Shown here: positions 21,268-33,265 of the stretch, piece by piece
Position numbering within the stretch: position 1 is the first letter of the stretch
Layout: each line of letters opens with the position of its first letter
From: Monoplex corrugatus
Taxonomy: Eukaryota; Mollusca; Gastropoda; Littorinimorpha; Ranellidae
DNA length: 64,000 nt
Direction: 5' to 3'
Assembly: GCA_030674185.1 (NCBI GenBank)
Contig: JAPXFY010000022.1
Location: 44,726,087 to 44,790,086, forward strand
Position numbers and translations under genes: made by a program
Notes under the pieces: generated by a model
The model's database searches: none
Told to the model about the DNA's origin: nothing
Seen by the model: only the letters and a program-made list of their open reading frames with translations

Positions 21268-22540
21268 AGTAACCACTCAACTTATAATCAAGATACAAAG
21301 AACTGTACAAGAGCTGCACAGTTCAAGAACTGGGCCATTAAGCACATGAAAAAATAATGATTTCAATGTTCCTACAGGAATTTCTTTCACTATAAAATCA
21401 TGTTAACACTCCATGTCTAAACACACACCGTTATTTAGCACATTTCACTTCACCAAAACTGCATTAAACTACTAAAGTCTAGATTATCTACAGCTTAAAT
21501 GCTATAAAACATAGACTAAGTAGACTTCTAAAGCCTAGATTATCTACAGATTAGATACTACAAAACATGCGCTAACTAGAAAAAGAGAAAGATAACGTGT
21601 GTGCCTGTGTGTGCACGCGCATGTGTGTGTGTGTGCGCGCATGTGTGTGTGTGTGAGCGCGCGCGTTTTATTTTTGTTTCGTTTTGTATTTCTTTTTTTC
21701 TCTTCAGGGGGAGGGGGGACAGGGTGTTTTCATATGGGTTTTTGTTTGTAAATTTGAATTGAAGTTTCACGTCTGCAGCCATCAAAGGCAATTGTTACAG
21801 TCAAGAGGCTTGCATCAGCACCGATCAAGCAAAATTTTTAGGGACCCTCAAGCAGAAGTTACAGGTCATTCCAGAGCCACCGTTTGAGTTCAAAAAGTGA
21901 GCACAGACTTGGAACTTGTAAGTATATGTTACGACAAGTCATATGAAATTCAATGAAAGTTCCAAGTCGAAGCCAAGACATCTAATTCTTGCATTAAAAG
22001 TCACTGCAAGTGGCCACTGCCAGAACTGAACCAAACATCTGTGCATGCAAGTAATCGATCTTTACAACTCAAAAACCATTTCAAAAGTTGATCAGATTCT
22101 GTCAGCAATTGTCTTGCAGCATAAGCTATCATTATGTTATCTATTGTTATTTTTGTTTAAATCCCAGCTGACTGCGTAGAGCCATATTGGGGCTATGATC
22201 GTTTCAAAACACATACAATACTTCGACATGAAAAAAAAAAAAATCACACCTCACACCACCTCATTCAAATAATAATCTGCTTCTGGTGAAGGCCACATTC
22301 TGTGCGTTAATGGGAGCCCTAACACTGCTCAGTGGAGCTGCAATTCTTCTTTCCTTGAGATGGCCCAAATTAGGTCAATTATTCTATTAAGCTACACCCT
22401 ATATCCATGACTATTAGGTCAATTATTCTATTAAGCTACACCCTATATCCATGACTAATCATTTTGGTGATTTATGCACTCACTTTGCCCGGTTCATGAA
22501 ATGAACAGCAAACAAACTCTACAAAAGGAAGCCAACTTCA
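21268..22540. other. non-coding; three short repeats
   Basis: A ~66-bp two-copy repeat (CTAGATTATCTACAG.TTA.AT.CTA.AAAACAT, about 21480-21575). An alternating purine-pyrimidine GTGTGCGCGC tract (21597-21668) with Z-DNA potential. A perfect 44-bp tandem duplication starting TAGGTCAATTATTCTATTAA at 22371 and 22415. The retroposon tail shared with 12463 lies at 22140-22235. No gene is seen. Confidence 0.6.
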
Positions 22541-22553
22541 CACCAGTCAGAAT

Positions 22554-22559
22554 TTTATT
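22554..22559 (-). terminator. possible distal polyadenylation signal
   Basis: TTTATT on the plus strand reads AATAAA on the minus strand. It would end a long cofilin 3' UTR of about 3.8 kb if the proximal site at 25733 is not the one used. Confidence 0.25.
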
Positions 22560-22686
22560 GATCCTGCAGTAAAACACAGTTGGCATATGAACAGGTGACC
22601 AGTAAAGTAGCAAACAGAAGTCGTGTATGTAAGGATCATGGTCAATAGATCAGTAATATGATATAATACATGGTAGAATGTCAATC

Positions 22687-22827
22687 AACCTTTTGACTCC
22701 TGCACCCTATTCATCAGCTGCAAAAATTTCAACCCTCTGACTCCCTCAAAGGGTTAAGCTTTTGCTTTGCCAGCATAGCTGACAAAAAGCAGGACTCTGG
22801 TGGATAGGGTGCAGAAGTCAAAGGCTT
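22687..22827. mobile_element. piggyBac-like MITE with a collapsed inner copy
   Basis: Outer ends CCTTTTGACTCCTGCACCC and GGGTGCAGAAGTCAAAGG. The inner palindrome is reduced to AACCCTCTGACTCCCTCAAAGGGTTAA, as if its centre was deleted. Confidence 0.65.
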
Positions 22828-23306
22828 AAAACAAAAGAGATCAAAGGAGAAAATGCATAAAACAGAAAATAGGATTTTTTCCAGACATGTACCTGTAAAA
22901 AGTTTTCAAACCACACCTACAAAACACAAAGACCACAAAACCAAAGGACAGTACAGTAGTTTTTTGTTTGTTTTGAACCATTAATACAAAATACAAGCAA
23001 GACCATGACAATGTTGCAGTTCAATTAACTGAGGTCATGAATGTAATTCAGTATACAGACAAAATCAGTATACAGACAAAATCATCAATTTCACAGATCT
23101 CTGTCCCCATGGGTCAACATCCCACCTAGACATACTAATTGTACCAAATTAACTAAAATTCCCAGGATGTTCAAATTACAGGATTTTACTTTTTAGTGTC
23201 AGATAACATTTTTTTTCTAGATCAAATCATGGGGTTTTTCATTCTCTTCAAGCTCTTCTGGCGAAGTTACAGGGCAGAAACTCAAAGCAAGCACTATTAT
23301 ACTGGA

Positions 23307-23381
<75 letters not shown>

Positions 23382-26376
23382 ACACACATTATTAATGCAA
23401 CAGCTGGGATGGTACTTTATAGAGAGATGCAATAGACAGGCAGTCATTTATATACATGTAGACATTGACCACATCAAGTTTCAATGGCGACTGTCCATTC
23501 CAGGGTAAGAACGGACTTTAAAAAAAAAAGTTACATTTAACAGCCACTAAGTTAGTCAACCCACAAAGGAAAACAGAATGTCGTTTATCTTTGTAGAGTG
23601 ATTTGCCACAAAAAGTATACTCTTTCAAAGGAAATAAAGGCCTAAAGCATACTCTTTCAAAGAAAATAAAGGCCAAAAGTCAACACTGAACTAACTGACC
23701 AGCACTTTTACCTAATACAAATCCGTCTCTTATGCTGAAATTTATATCTTAAAATCAGGCCAACACTGATATGATTTCTGATTATCAGAGACAATACAGA
23801 GTGTACAAACACTATACCTACCACTTCAACCACGGAAACAAAATGTTATCAAATTTAAGAATCTGCATGGTGTGCTGGTCAACTCAACGGAAATAGATGC
23901 AGCACTTTAATCTTCATTCCCAACAGTATAATCTATTAATTTAAGAACACCACCCTGGGAAGTGAGCTTGCAGGGACTCATTAATCTTGGTACATAGCTA
24001 GACCCAAGGGCCATGCACACACACTTCACACTTGATTTTCTCCCTCATCAGGAATGCTTGAAACAAAAACATAAAACAAAGTGAACTGATCACTTGACAC
24101 TTTCGTAAACTTTGATGGAAGAAGGAACAACAACACCCCCACCCCACCCCCCATCTCCTAAAAAAAAATTAAAACAAGCTGTGAGGTAACTGATTACAAG
24201 TAAAACAAAGATTACACAGTGTTAAAATACAAACTAGTACATGATGCCGTTCTGTCTGCTCATCAATGCAGTTTCAGTCTACAACAAAGGAATGGAAAAC
24301 AAAAGTGGAAAACAAAAGGAAAAAACAAAAACAACTTGTGTCTAATCTGCAAAGATAAACACACATTTATCCCCCACCCCCTTTCTTTTTCTAAAGCAAC
24401 AGCAGTAAATCGTTCAAGCAAAAAAGAGGAAGTAAAAATACATTACTCATCATGCAAATTCTTTCTCCTTCATTCAAGCGAAAGTGGGGAATACTACCAA
24501 AAAAAAAGGCCTAAGTAATATTAAAATATTTACCAACAAGTTACTAAAATATTCCATAAACCTATTTTCTTCAATGTAGAAACAAATTTATAAAATATAC
24601 ATTATCAAAAAATAATAAGGATGATAATAATAATACATTATCATAATAATGATTATGTTAAACAAAAGCCAACAGAAAAAGACAAGTTGTACACCCTTCC
24701 CAACACACAAGCTGCAACAGCAGTTCATCTGCAGTGACAGCCTACTTCCACAAAATCAAAATTTGTTTAGTCACTTGCTCTTTATCATCACACCCCTCAC
24801 CCACCAAAGTATGACCACAGTATGCAGTCTCCCTAATAATAGACTCAACATATGATATCTGTCCATGCAACATGACATCTGTTCACAAAGTATATGTCAT
24901 GAAAGACCAGGCTGGGTAAGAGAAGAAGATAGTTTCCTCTGAAAATTGCCCGGGGTCTAGGGGCAACGTCCCTGCTGGGGGGTAGCCCCCCAGAAGCTGG
25001 AGAATTTCTGTAATTTTGAGGCATTATGGATGCATTTCCTGATGGCAAATACAATAATTCAGTAATATTTCCTCTGAAAAAAAATTTTTTCCCTCTGAAA
25101 CTAGGAGTTCATCCGCTGAAATTAGTGGATCCGCTGCGAGTTACCCAGCCTGAAGACATGACCAGAAAGCACATATCAAGACCAGACCAGAAAGCTGTTT
25201 CCCTGACCAGAAATGAACACAGGTCCATGGATACATTAAGCACGTAACAAATTCCAAATCTGGATTCCAGAAAGAAAAGAAATTCATTCTGGAAATTTAC
25301 ATTCAACTTATCTTGAGCAAAAAAAAGGAGATTCGGTCCAATTAAAGACATTTAGACAAGATGGTACTCCAGACTTGGACATGCCTGATGGACGAAAGCC
25401 ACAATACTCAGTTGTTGATATTCTCTGTATTCATGTAGGATCGTTTACCTCAGTGTTATGGATACTTTCCATTTTCAAGATAGAATGACTAAACTTATTC
25501 ATAATAAATCACTTTAAATTTTCAAAAAGTTGGATATCCACTCGCAAGTTCACAATCATTCTACCAAATTTTATGGACATTTACCATGGTGCATGGATCA
25601 GATGCAGATTTATGCATTAAAAGGGTGCCTCAGGATTTCTGTAACAAGACAAGCAGTGACAGCAAACCAGTAAGCACAGCAGACTTCAATAGGCTGGAAC
25701 AGAAAGGACACCACGAGGGAAGTCAAGGACGCTTTATTCCCTTCCCCCACAAAGCAGGTTAAAAAATAAAGAGGTTTTCATGCCTTGTGATAGTGATTCT
25801 GTTTCAAACAGCCCTTTCAATTTAATTCTCTTTCAAAAGCCCTTTCAACTTAAGTCTTATGTTATTCAAAGTTACTAAGTCAGAACAGTAAAAAGCTTGA
25901 AGGAGAGAAAGAAAACCTGCAAAATCTTGCAATAGCCAAACAACTTTTTCCAATACTACAATGTTGCACAGTTGTCAATAACCATTTTTCTCATTTTCTT
26001 TCAAGTTGCAACAGAAATTTTTTGACAATTTTCTTCTCGACAATGATTAATCTCTCAAAAATTCTCAAGAAACTTACTTGTCAGAGGAGTGACAACCCCA
26101 ACATTACCATTCTGTATTTTGACAGATCAGACGACTGAATCAAGTAAACAGCTTTCATATACTCACAATCATGTTTAGTTTTTGACAAAATTCCATACAT
26201 ACAATAACAAAGTTTCTCTGATGTGAACATGTCCACAGTTTTAGCTCTGTTCCCTACCTCATGTAGTTTTGAATCAAGTTATTGTCACTGGTCACTAGAA
26301 CAGTCCACAACTGCCTTGATCATCATACACAATTACTGCATTGAGCACAGATCTGAGCACAGGCACTCAGACAGCT
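22828..26376 (-). other. probable 3' UTR and downstream flank of the cofilin gene
   Basis: Follows the cofilin stop codon on the minus strand. No other gene is recognised. Contents include a (TA)n(TG)n microsatellite (23311-23380), two short tandem duplications (23049-23083 and 23606-23680), and a GC-rich patch at about 24940-25000 (CCGGGGTCTAGGGGCAACG...CCCCCCAGAAGCTGG) that recurs at 32220-32285. Confidence 0.45.
25733..25738 (-). terminator. candidate polyadenylation signal of the cofilin gene
   Basis: AATAAA on the minus strand, about 640 bp after the cofilin stop. It is the first canonical signal I found when reading downstream, which makes it the simplest choice for the 3' end. Confidence 0.45.
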
Positions 26377-26536
26377 CTATTTTTTTTTGGTGCACTTGCC
26401 GACTATGTGTTCGTAACACATGTCACTCAAATCCTTGCATTCAACAGCAGCACTGATTCCATTCAGCTGTTTCTTGAGAGCATCTTGGGAACTTGCAAAC
26501 AACATTTTGGTTTTGATAGGGCAGTCATCAAAGCAT
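26377..26536 (-). CDS. ADF/cofilin, exon 2 (C-terminal half)
   Basis: On the minus strand TGTGTGTGCAG ends at 26537 and the exon starts in phase 2, completing a Lys codon begun by exon 1. It encodes about 52 residues to TAG at 26377-26379: DDCPIKTKMLFASS, DALKKQLNGIS and DLSDMCYEHIVGK, then a lysine tail. KMLFASSQDALKKQL is the long actin-binding helix of the ADF-homology domain, and the rest matches the end of the cofilin fold. With exon 1 (51180-51481) the coding length is 462 nt, 153 residues, normal for the family. The protein binds and severs ADP-actin filaments in the cytoplasm. I did not recognise this exon from its open frame; it was found by following the exon 1 splice phase. Confidence 0.92.
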
Positions 26537-26734
26537 CTGCACACACACAGAAATTGAAAAATCTTTGTTAATTAATGCTGAGAAGCAAAATGAACACCAT
26601 CCTACCTCAGTGCCAATATATGTCCAATTCACACAACACATACAGTACACATGCACACACTTAAAACACACATGAATACCCCAGACTTGTTTTGATGCGA
26701 TGCTGTTTGTGTCACTGTATAAAAATTTCATAAT

Positions 26735-26929
26735 GGCATAGCAGTTGGTCAGGTGGACTACTGTCGGATTGCCCATCAAAACGTCCAGAGTTCAAATTAC
26801 TTCAGTTGTGCCAGTGTTATGTATGTCTGCCTGGTAAGCAAAAACGTGGAGATTCTTATGATCATGTATGCTGACCTGCCCATGCCAGTGAACATACATG
26901 ATACACGTGTCTAACATCAAATATGCACA
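26735..26929 (+). mobile_element. tRNA-derived SINE, left part, split by piggyBac
   Basis: An A-box-like ATAGCAGTTGGTCAGGTGG and a B-box-like CAGAGTTCAAATT are followed by the SINE body up to ATCAAATATGCACATTAA. The body resumes after the piggyBac element at 30777 (AAATCAACCCTTCAATCAGAAGTTC, to about 30865). The insertion used the TTAA inside the conserved GCAC.TTAA of the SINE. Confidence 0.65.
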
Positions 26930-27208
26930 TTAACCAGTTCAGTGCCTATAAGCCGTCAGCTGACGTGATGCAAAAGGTGTTGCTATATTGCCTAAGAGCC
27001 GTCCGCAGACGTCGCAGGGGTTTTCCGAATTTTCATTCATTACAGTGTGAGCCAATGAGCACAAAGAAATACAACGTGGTCAGCTTAGAGTGTGTACAAT
27101 CTAAAAATAGCATGTAAATTAGGATACGTCATATGGAAGACCCCTTTATTATCGCTAATGATTTGTTAACTGGACCACGTGAAGCCGAGCTTGACATCAT
27201 ACGTAAAG

Positions 27209-28781
27209 ATGGCGTCTCAACCTTCAACGAACGGAGGCAGTGGGTCTCGTCAGCGGACTTACACGACTTTGGAAGCTGTTCAAATGATACTGGAACCTGA
27301 CGAGGACAGAGACGATTTGGTGTCTGATGATTCACTTGAACATGAAGGTGAAGAAATTGATAGTGACGACCCCGACGCCGATATTCGACGCGTCTTGGCT
27401 GAAGCGATGCAAGCAGACAATGGCGAGTCCGAGTCGGACCGGTCGGGCAGTGGTGGTGTCAAGCGCACAGGCCGTGATCGCTCGGACTTTGGACCCAGCA
27501 GTAGTGAGAGTGATGGCGAGAGTGGTCACGCACATGTTCGTGGTGTGGGAAGGGGGAGGACGAGAGGGAGAGGGGGAGAGGAGGTGTGCAGAGGAGCCGT
27601 ACCCCAGTTAGGACGCGTGGCAGGGGGCGTGGCAGGCAGCGAAGTCGTCCGTTCGCTGGTAACCTACAACCGCCGAGTGGTCAACAGCCAGACATTCCTC
27701 AATTTACAGGAAATCCCGGCTTGAAAGTCAATAGAACTGGGGACACGTGCTATGATTTTTTCAAGCTGTTTCTCACTGATGAGCTTGTTGACTTATTTGT
27801 TGAGGAAACAAACCGCTACGCAAAACAGACTATTGAGTCATCAAAATTGAAACCAGGTGGAATAAAAAAAATACTCTCGTTTGCGGTCGTGGACTGACAC
27901 AAATCCTGAGGAAATGAGGCAGTTCTTGGGGATGTTGTTGTTGATGGGACTGGTAAAAAAACCCACAATGTCATCATACTGGTCAAAAAACCCTCTTCTT
28001 GCTACCTCAGTCTTTCCCTATATTATGACCCGCAATCGCTTCCAGCTGCTGCTTAGGTTTTGGCACTGCTGTGACAACAGTAAGGAGCTGCCCAGAGATG
28101 ATCCGCAGAGAGACCGCCTGTTCAAGGTGAGGCCTGTTGTGACCCATTTCCAGCAAAAATTCCAGGAAACCTACAAACCAACCCAGCACATAGCTATTGA
28201 TGAATCTCTCCTCCTGTGGAAGGGCAAACTAATGTTCAGGCAATACATCCCTATGAAAAGGGCCTGGTTTGGGATCAAAGTGTATCAACTGTGCGAATCA
28301 AGTGGATACACATACAGATTCCATGTGTACACAGGGAAACAGGATCCTGCTTTTGAAATTGAAAATGTTCTCCCCCCTGATGCACAACACCTGACCATGT
28401 CAGAAAAGGTAGTGGTGTACATGATGGGAGCTTTCGACTCGCCAGACCACTCGCTCCTAGACAAAGGATACAAACTCTTCTTTGACAACTGGTACTCTGG
28501 AGTGAACCTGTTCAGGTATGTGATTATTCATTCAACTCACTCTCTTCATCACACACATATATATACACACACACACATACATGCGCGCACACACACACAC
28601 ACAGACACACACACACATTTTCTCTCTCTTTCTCTCTCTCTCTTTGAATGAGTGAGGATGAATATTATGAATTTGCTCACTGAAATGGGTGCTTATGTTT
28701 TTTGAATATATGGGCTCTGGTGACTGAGTTGGAGGGGAGAGGGGGTTACATGATAAGTCTTTTTTAGTGAAGGCAGAATGT

Positions 28782-28872
<91 letters not shown>

Positions 28873-28931
28873 CATGTGTGTGTGTGTGTGTGTGTGTGAG
28901 CATGTGTGTGTGAGCGTGTGTGCGAGTGTGT

Positions 28932-28988
<57 letters not shown>

Positions 28989-29756
28989 TGAGTGAGAGAG
29001 AGAAAGAGAAAGAGAGATTGTGTTGTCAGAATGAATACATTGTGCTTTGTGCATGTTGCAGGTATCTGTACTCAAAGAAGACAACATGCTGTGGGACAGC
29101 CAAGGCTAACAGGGTTCCTCAGCAGGTGAGAGACCTGCAGATTGCCAACACACCCGGGGCCATGGATAGTCTGCGGTGTGACGAGCTACTATTCATCAAT
29201 TGGCAGTCATCAAAGGTGGTCTTCATGATGACCACTATGCATGATGAGAGCTCTCGAGAGCTGGAGCGCAGAGGGCGGCGGAAGAGAAAGCCTTCATGTG
29301 TTATAGATTATAACACCTACATGGGAGCTGTCGACAAGAGTGATGCAATGATTCAGCTCTATGATGCCACCAGAAAAACTTACAGGTGGTACAAGAAGAT
29401 GATGATGCATCTTCTGCAGATCAGCTGCCTGAACTCTTGTATTGTGTACCAGAAGGTCATTGACAAGAAGAAGGACTTCTTTTCATTTCAATGTGATGTC
29501 ATCTCCTCCCTGGTTTCCCCTGGCAAGCCCATCCCTGCTGAAGCAGCGGAGGTCAGCCGTCTCTTCGGACGTCACTTCCCTTCCCATGTGCCTCCCCCTG
29601 CTTCATCATCCAGGAAATGGGGACAGAAGAGATGCAGAGTGTGTGGCCACCACAACAAAAGGACTGATACTTCAGTGATGTGGATATTGCCCTGACAAAC
29701 CAGGACTGTGCATTGAACCATGCTTTGAACAGTATCACACCCTCAAGAACTACTAA
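27209..29756 (+). pseudogene. piggyBac transposase, frameshifted
   Basis: ATG at 27209 in a good context opens an acidic N-terminus rich in Asp, Glu, Ser and Arg-Gly. The frame moves near 27560-27586 in a G-rich run, moves back at an A8 run (27874-27881), and is lost once more near 29672. The DDE/D core is present: IAIDESLLLWKG (Asp at about 28200), LFFDNWYSG (about 28485) and MGAVDKSDAM (about 29334). After the last break a Cys-rich zinc-binding tail (CGYC..C...C) still reads through to TAA at 29754-29756. The enzyme normally cuts and pastes the element at TTAA without footprints. Breaks at homopolymers may be real decay or assembly errors. Confidence 0.9.
28516..29061 (+). other. intron of the piggyBac transposase, microsatellite-filled
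   Basis: Donor TTCAG|GTATGT and acceptor TTGCAG|GTATCT join in phase so that NLF-R-YLYSKK reads through. Nearly half of the 546 bp is (CA)n (28557-28615) and (GT)n with GA interruptions (28777-29005). The junctions share CAGGTAT, so the intron could be an old insertion with a duplicated target. Confidence 0.75.
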
Positions 29757-29985
29757 CTTTGTGTGTACCTGTACCTTTAGCCTGCATATATGGTAGGGCA
29801 GTTTTTTTCCCTTTTTCCCCTCATGTGCCTACAGAACTGAAGAACAGACAGAAGCAACTTGTGTCATGTAGTTTGACTGTTCAGTGTCTGAGTCATGTAC
29901 TGATGTAGTTTGACTGTTCAGTGTCTGAGTACAATCACTTTTATGTTTACTGTAACCAGATCTGTCATTGTTGGGACAGTTACTC

Positions 29986-30736
29986 GCTTATGTATCTGCA
30001 TGCTTTTGGAATCATTTCATGAATATTTTATCATGTAACCTGTTTTGTTTTCATTTATGTATATAAACTGACAACAAAAGTCATTTTCAGCTGTTTTTTT
30101 TGGGTTGTGGGTGTGTTGGGTGTCAATCTATGGAGGTGGAATCTTACTTTTTAGATAACACAAAAAATGTATTTCCACTTTGGAATGCCACAATGGGTCT
30201 TTACCATCAACATAAGAACAAAATAAGCCCAGATTCAAATTCCTCATTCATTTTCCTTCAAAAAACATGTATGTTATTTTGTTGTATCTCTTATAGTTTT
30301 TGCACTAGAATTTTTTGTTAATTATTACCCTCGAATCCTCAAAATTTCCTGGCAATGGGGAAGCTTATGTATCTGCATGCTTTTGAAATCATTTCATGAA
30401 TATTTTATAATATAACCTGTTTTGTTTTCATTTATGTATATAAACTGACAACAAACAAGCCAATTTCAGCTGTTTTTTGGGTTGTGAGTGTGTTGGGTGT
30501 CAATCAGTGGAGGTGGAAACTTACTTTTTAGATAATACAAAAAATGTATTTCCACTTTGGAATGCCACAATGGGTCTTTACCATCAACATAAGAACAAAA
30601 TAAGCCCAGATTCAGATTCCTCATTCATTTTCCTTCAAAAAACATATGTTATTTTGTTGTATCTCTTTTAGTTTGTGCACTAGAATTTTTTGTTAATTAT
30701 TACCCTCGAATCCTCAAAATTCCCCGGCACTGGGGA
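29986..30736. repeat. 377-bp direct duplication in the piggyBac right arm
   Basis: Copies start GCTTATGTATCTGCATGC at 29986 and 30363 and remain nearly identical through GGGTTGTG, CAATGGGTCTTTACC and TCGAATCCTCAAAAT. The open frames in each copy are parallel, and are not conserved proteins. Confidence 0.85.
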
Positions 30737-30865
30737 AGCACATGTTTAACATTTTACCTGGCACTGAAAGGGTTAAAAATCAACCCTTCAATCAGAAGTT
30801 CAAAACAATGCCGTTTCTTCATGTTCACAACATCAAAGTGCCACGCCCACTCGATCTCAAGTGAA

Positions 30866-32184
30866 AATTCAGAACTTGTATGACATTATGAAAGACTCCA
30901 GCGATAATTCTAGTGATTCTAGTGAGAAGAAGGCAAAGGAGAATTGGGCTACATGAACAAGAAGCAGAGTGTCAGCCTTATCTAGCAGGTGTTCACTGAG
31001 GTAGACTGTAAATACTATGTTAACTCGTGTGTTCTGTTTTGTCCGAAAAACGACACATTTTCGGACATTTAACATAACTTTGTTATTTACTGAGATAAAC
31101 GCTTGAAATTTGGCATACCAAATGCTGAAATCCATCTCTTGGTCATCAAGTAAAATAAACTTAGTATCTGCAATTATAACTGTATTGGCATTATCTCCAG
31201 TAAGGGTAAAAAGCGTGCAAATTTAGCCCATTTTGGCTGCGGTCCATTATAGTTAGCACTTGATTCTAGGATTTTCAAAAAGGGGGCAGGCCCCCCCTCC
31301 AGTCAAAAAAAGGGGGCCCTGACAAAACCAGTGGGGGTCAGCGGCGGCAGGGCAAAAACAGTATTCACTTCATTTTCGCGCTCGGCACTCAAATTCTGAC
31401 AATGGCGGCTGTGTCATTTCGGTTCGATAGGTCTGTGTAATAAATGCCGATTGGTTTACAGCAACCAATCGTAAAGCTTCACACTCAGTCACCCCTACCA
31501 CTTGCTAACAATAACCAGTGTGCTTGGAGTGGAGTGGGACCTATGAATCAGCTAGGCCTAGCCTGCATGTGTTGCCTGTGGGGCTGATTCGGCCAAAAGC
31601 TAGATCAGTAGATGTGGTGGTCCACCAGCAAATACTCTTTGCCCTCATTTCAGTCGGTAGCCATTTTGAGTCACATGATCACCACAGCAGCGCCACCTTG
31701 ATAAAATGTATACAGTTGTGTGTGAACATTTATATGCTTCAAGAAAATGTATACTTTTCATGATTTGTTCAGTAGTTCTCCTATAAATAGAAGATTTCTA
31801 AGTGTCACTGAATACACTGAAAATGCTGTGCCACTAGAGCAAGTTATTTGAGCCACAAGTAAGGTTAATTCCACATCTGCCGATCAATGAGCCTGAAATT
31901 TGCTACACATGTCCTCCAGCCAATACTCTTTATGTCAGATAGCAGTAAATCTCAATATGCTTTGAAAAAAATAAAAAATAAAAATTAATGTAAACAAACT
32001 CACAACCTTCGTTACTAACAACAAGTACCAGCATGCACGCAATTTTGCCGACATCATAGTGAAAAATTGACGATTTTGGTGTTTTTTATCAAACGCATAT
32101 TCAACTGTCACATGTCTACTTCTATAAACCATTATGAGAAAAATGCAGATCGGTTTCTCTTCTTTCAATCGAGTGTATTCTTGT
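30866..32184. other. no gene recognised; CCAAT hairpin
   Basis: A perfect 9-bp stem, CGATTGGTT at 31448-31456 and AACCAATCG at 31463-31471, presents CCAAT boxes in both orientations. GC-rich inverted patches (GGGGGCAGGCCCCCCC) occur at about 31282-31320. The frame at 31518 has no recognisable domain. Confidence 0.4.
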
Positions 32185-32190
32185 TATTAT

Positions 32191-32452
32191 CAGGCATGGG
32201 AATTGGAAAAAATGGTTTGGGAGTACTGGGGGTCCAGGGGCAGTAGCCCCCTGGCGGGGTCTGGGGGGCGTTGCCCCCCAGAAGCTGTTGATTTTCTCAT
32301 AGTACAAATTGTTTTGGTGGCCTCTCCTTGATCTAATTACTGAATTCCATCAGAGTTAAAACATTTCATATTATAACCATTTCACAGTATCAATCACATT
32401 CCTCAGTTCTCTATGGAGTGTACACACACACACACACACACACACCACAATT

Positions 32453-32524
<72 letters not shown>

Positions 32525-33259
32525 CAGTAAGAAGAAAGTAATGTATTTAACTTAAGGGAAAAAATCTGAAAAGTTCAGGCAGCTGCATAGGCCTACATGG
32601 AACAAGTATTAAAATGCTACTTCTGAGCAGGTGCTGTTAGTTGTTAATATATATACAAAAATTCCAGATCATTCACACTAACACAATGACTATTATTTTT
32701 ACACATACACTGTTTGACTGGCCACACGTTCCCGATGATGACCAGTCTGCAGGTGCTTTGTGATGGCATCAAAACCTCTGTTAGTGTTAGAGTAGTTGAT
32801 TTCCCGTCTACATAATGCACAGTAAGCCATGCCTGGAGCAGATAGCTTTCGTATCCACTCGCCGATACGAACGGTTGAGGCAGTCGGTCTATCATTGTTG
32901 TCAATCACCTTTTCGGTAAAGTCACGGTCTACCCATTCCCATCTCCACTTGAAGCGAGAGCCGTTGTCACAAAAACGCTTCCCGCGTTCTACAATGTCCT
33001 GTGGGCCATTCTTTGTTGTTAAATGATGTAAATTGCTTACGCTTCACTGCTTTGCTGTCCAGTGAACCGTTCCAGTCAAACTGCGCCTCAGGGTTCCAAG
33101 CTTGTGACCACTTCGTGAACAGCCCGTTTGCAGAATGCGCCGAATGAGAATTTTTTTTTTCGGATAAAAACGCGTTCGGCGTACAACGCCAGCGGTTCGG
33201 CGTCTCGCAACAGCGCATTCGGCGTAAATGCGCCGATCGGCGTACAATTCCCATGCCTG
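32191..33259 (-). mobile_element. hAT-like element, internally deleted (1069 bp)
   Basis: Perfect 15-bp TIR CAGGCATGGGAATTG at both ends, flanked by TATTAT at 32185-32190 and 33260-33265. A BED-like zinc-finger reading frame remains on the minus strand but the RNase H core is gone. A (CA)n and a long (GA)n microsatellite (32457-32521) lie inside. The TIR and finger suggest hAT; the 6-bp duplication would place it in a hAT6-type group. Confidence 0.75.
32699..32990 (-). pseudogene. N-terminal zinc-finger part of a hAT-like transposase
   Basis: One frame on the minus strand reads FKWRWEWVDRDF, then GEWIRKLSAPGMAYCALC, INYSN and FDAITKHLQTGHH. Spacing C-x2-C...H-x4-H fits a BED-type DNA-binding finger, which in hAT transposases precedes the catalytic domain. 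The frame stops shortly after the finger. The KWRW.W block recurs in the element at 40059. Confidence 0.65.
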
Positions 33260-33265
33260 TATTAT

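Larger units (their letters stand above)
26934..30772 (+). mobile_element. piggyBac transposon, full length (3839 bp)
   Basis: TTAA target duplications lie at 26930-26933 and 30773-30776. Ends are CCAGTTCAGTGCC at the left and the complement of CCCTTTCAGTGCC at the right. The transposase gene has all three catalytic aspartates but three frame breaks. The right flank contains a direct duplication of 377 bp (29986-30362 and 30363-30736). Because the ends and target duplications are intact, it could still be mobilised if a transposase were supplied from another copy. Confidence 0.93.

Noticed and set aside
28532..29087. Long His-Thr and Cys-Val frames over the GT tracts
   Set aside because: Translations of the microsatellite in the piggyBac intron.
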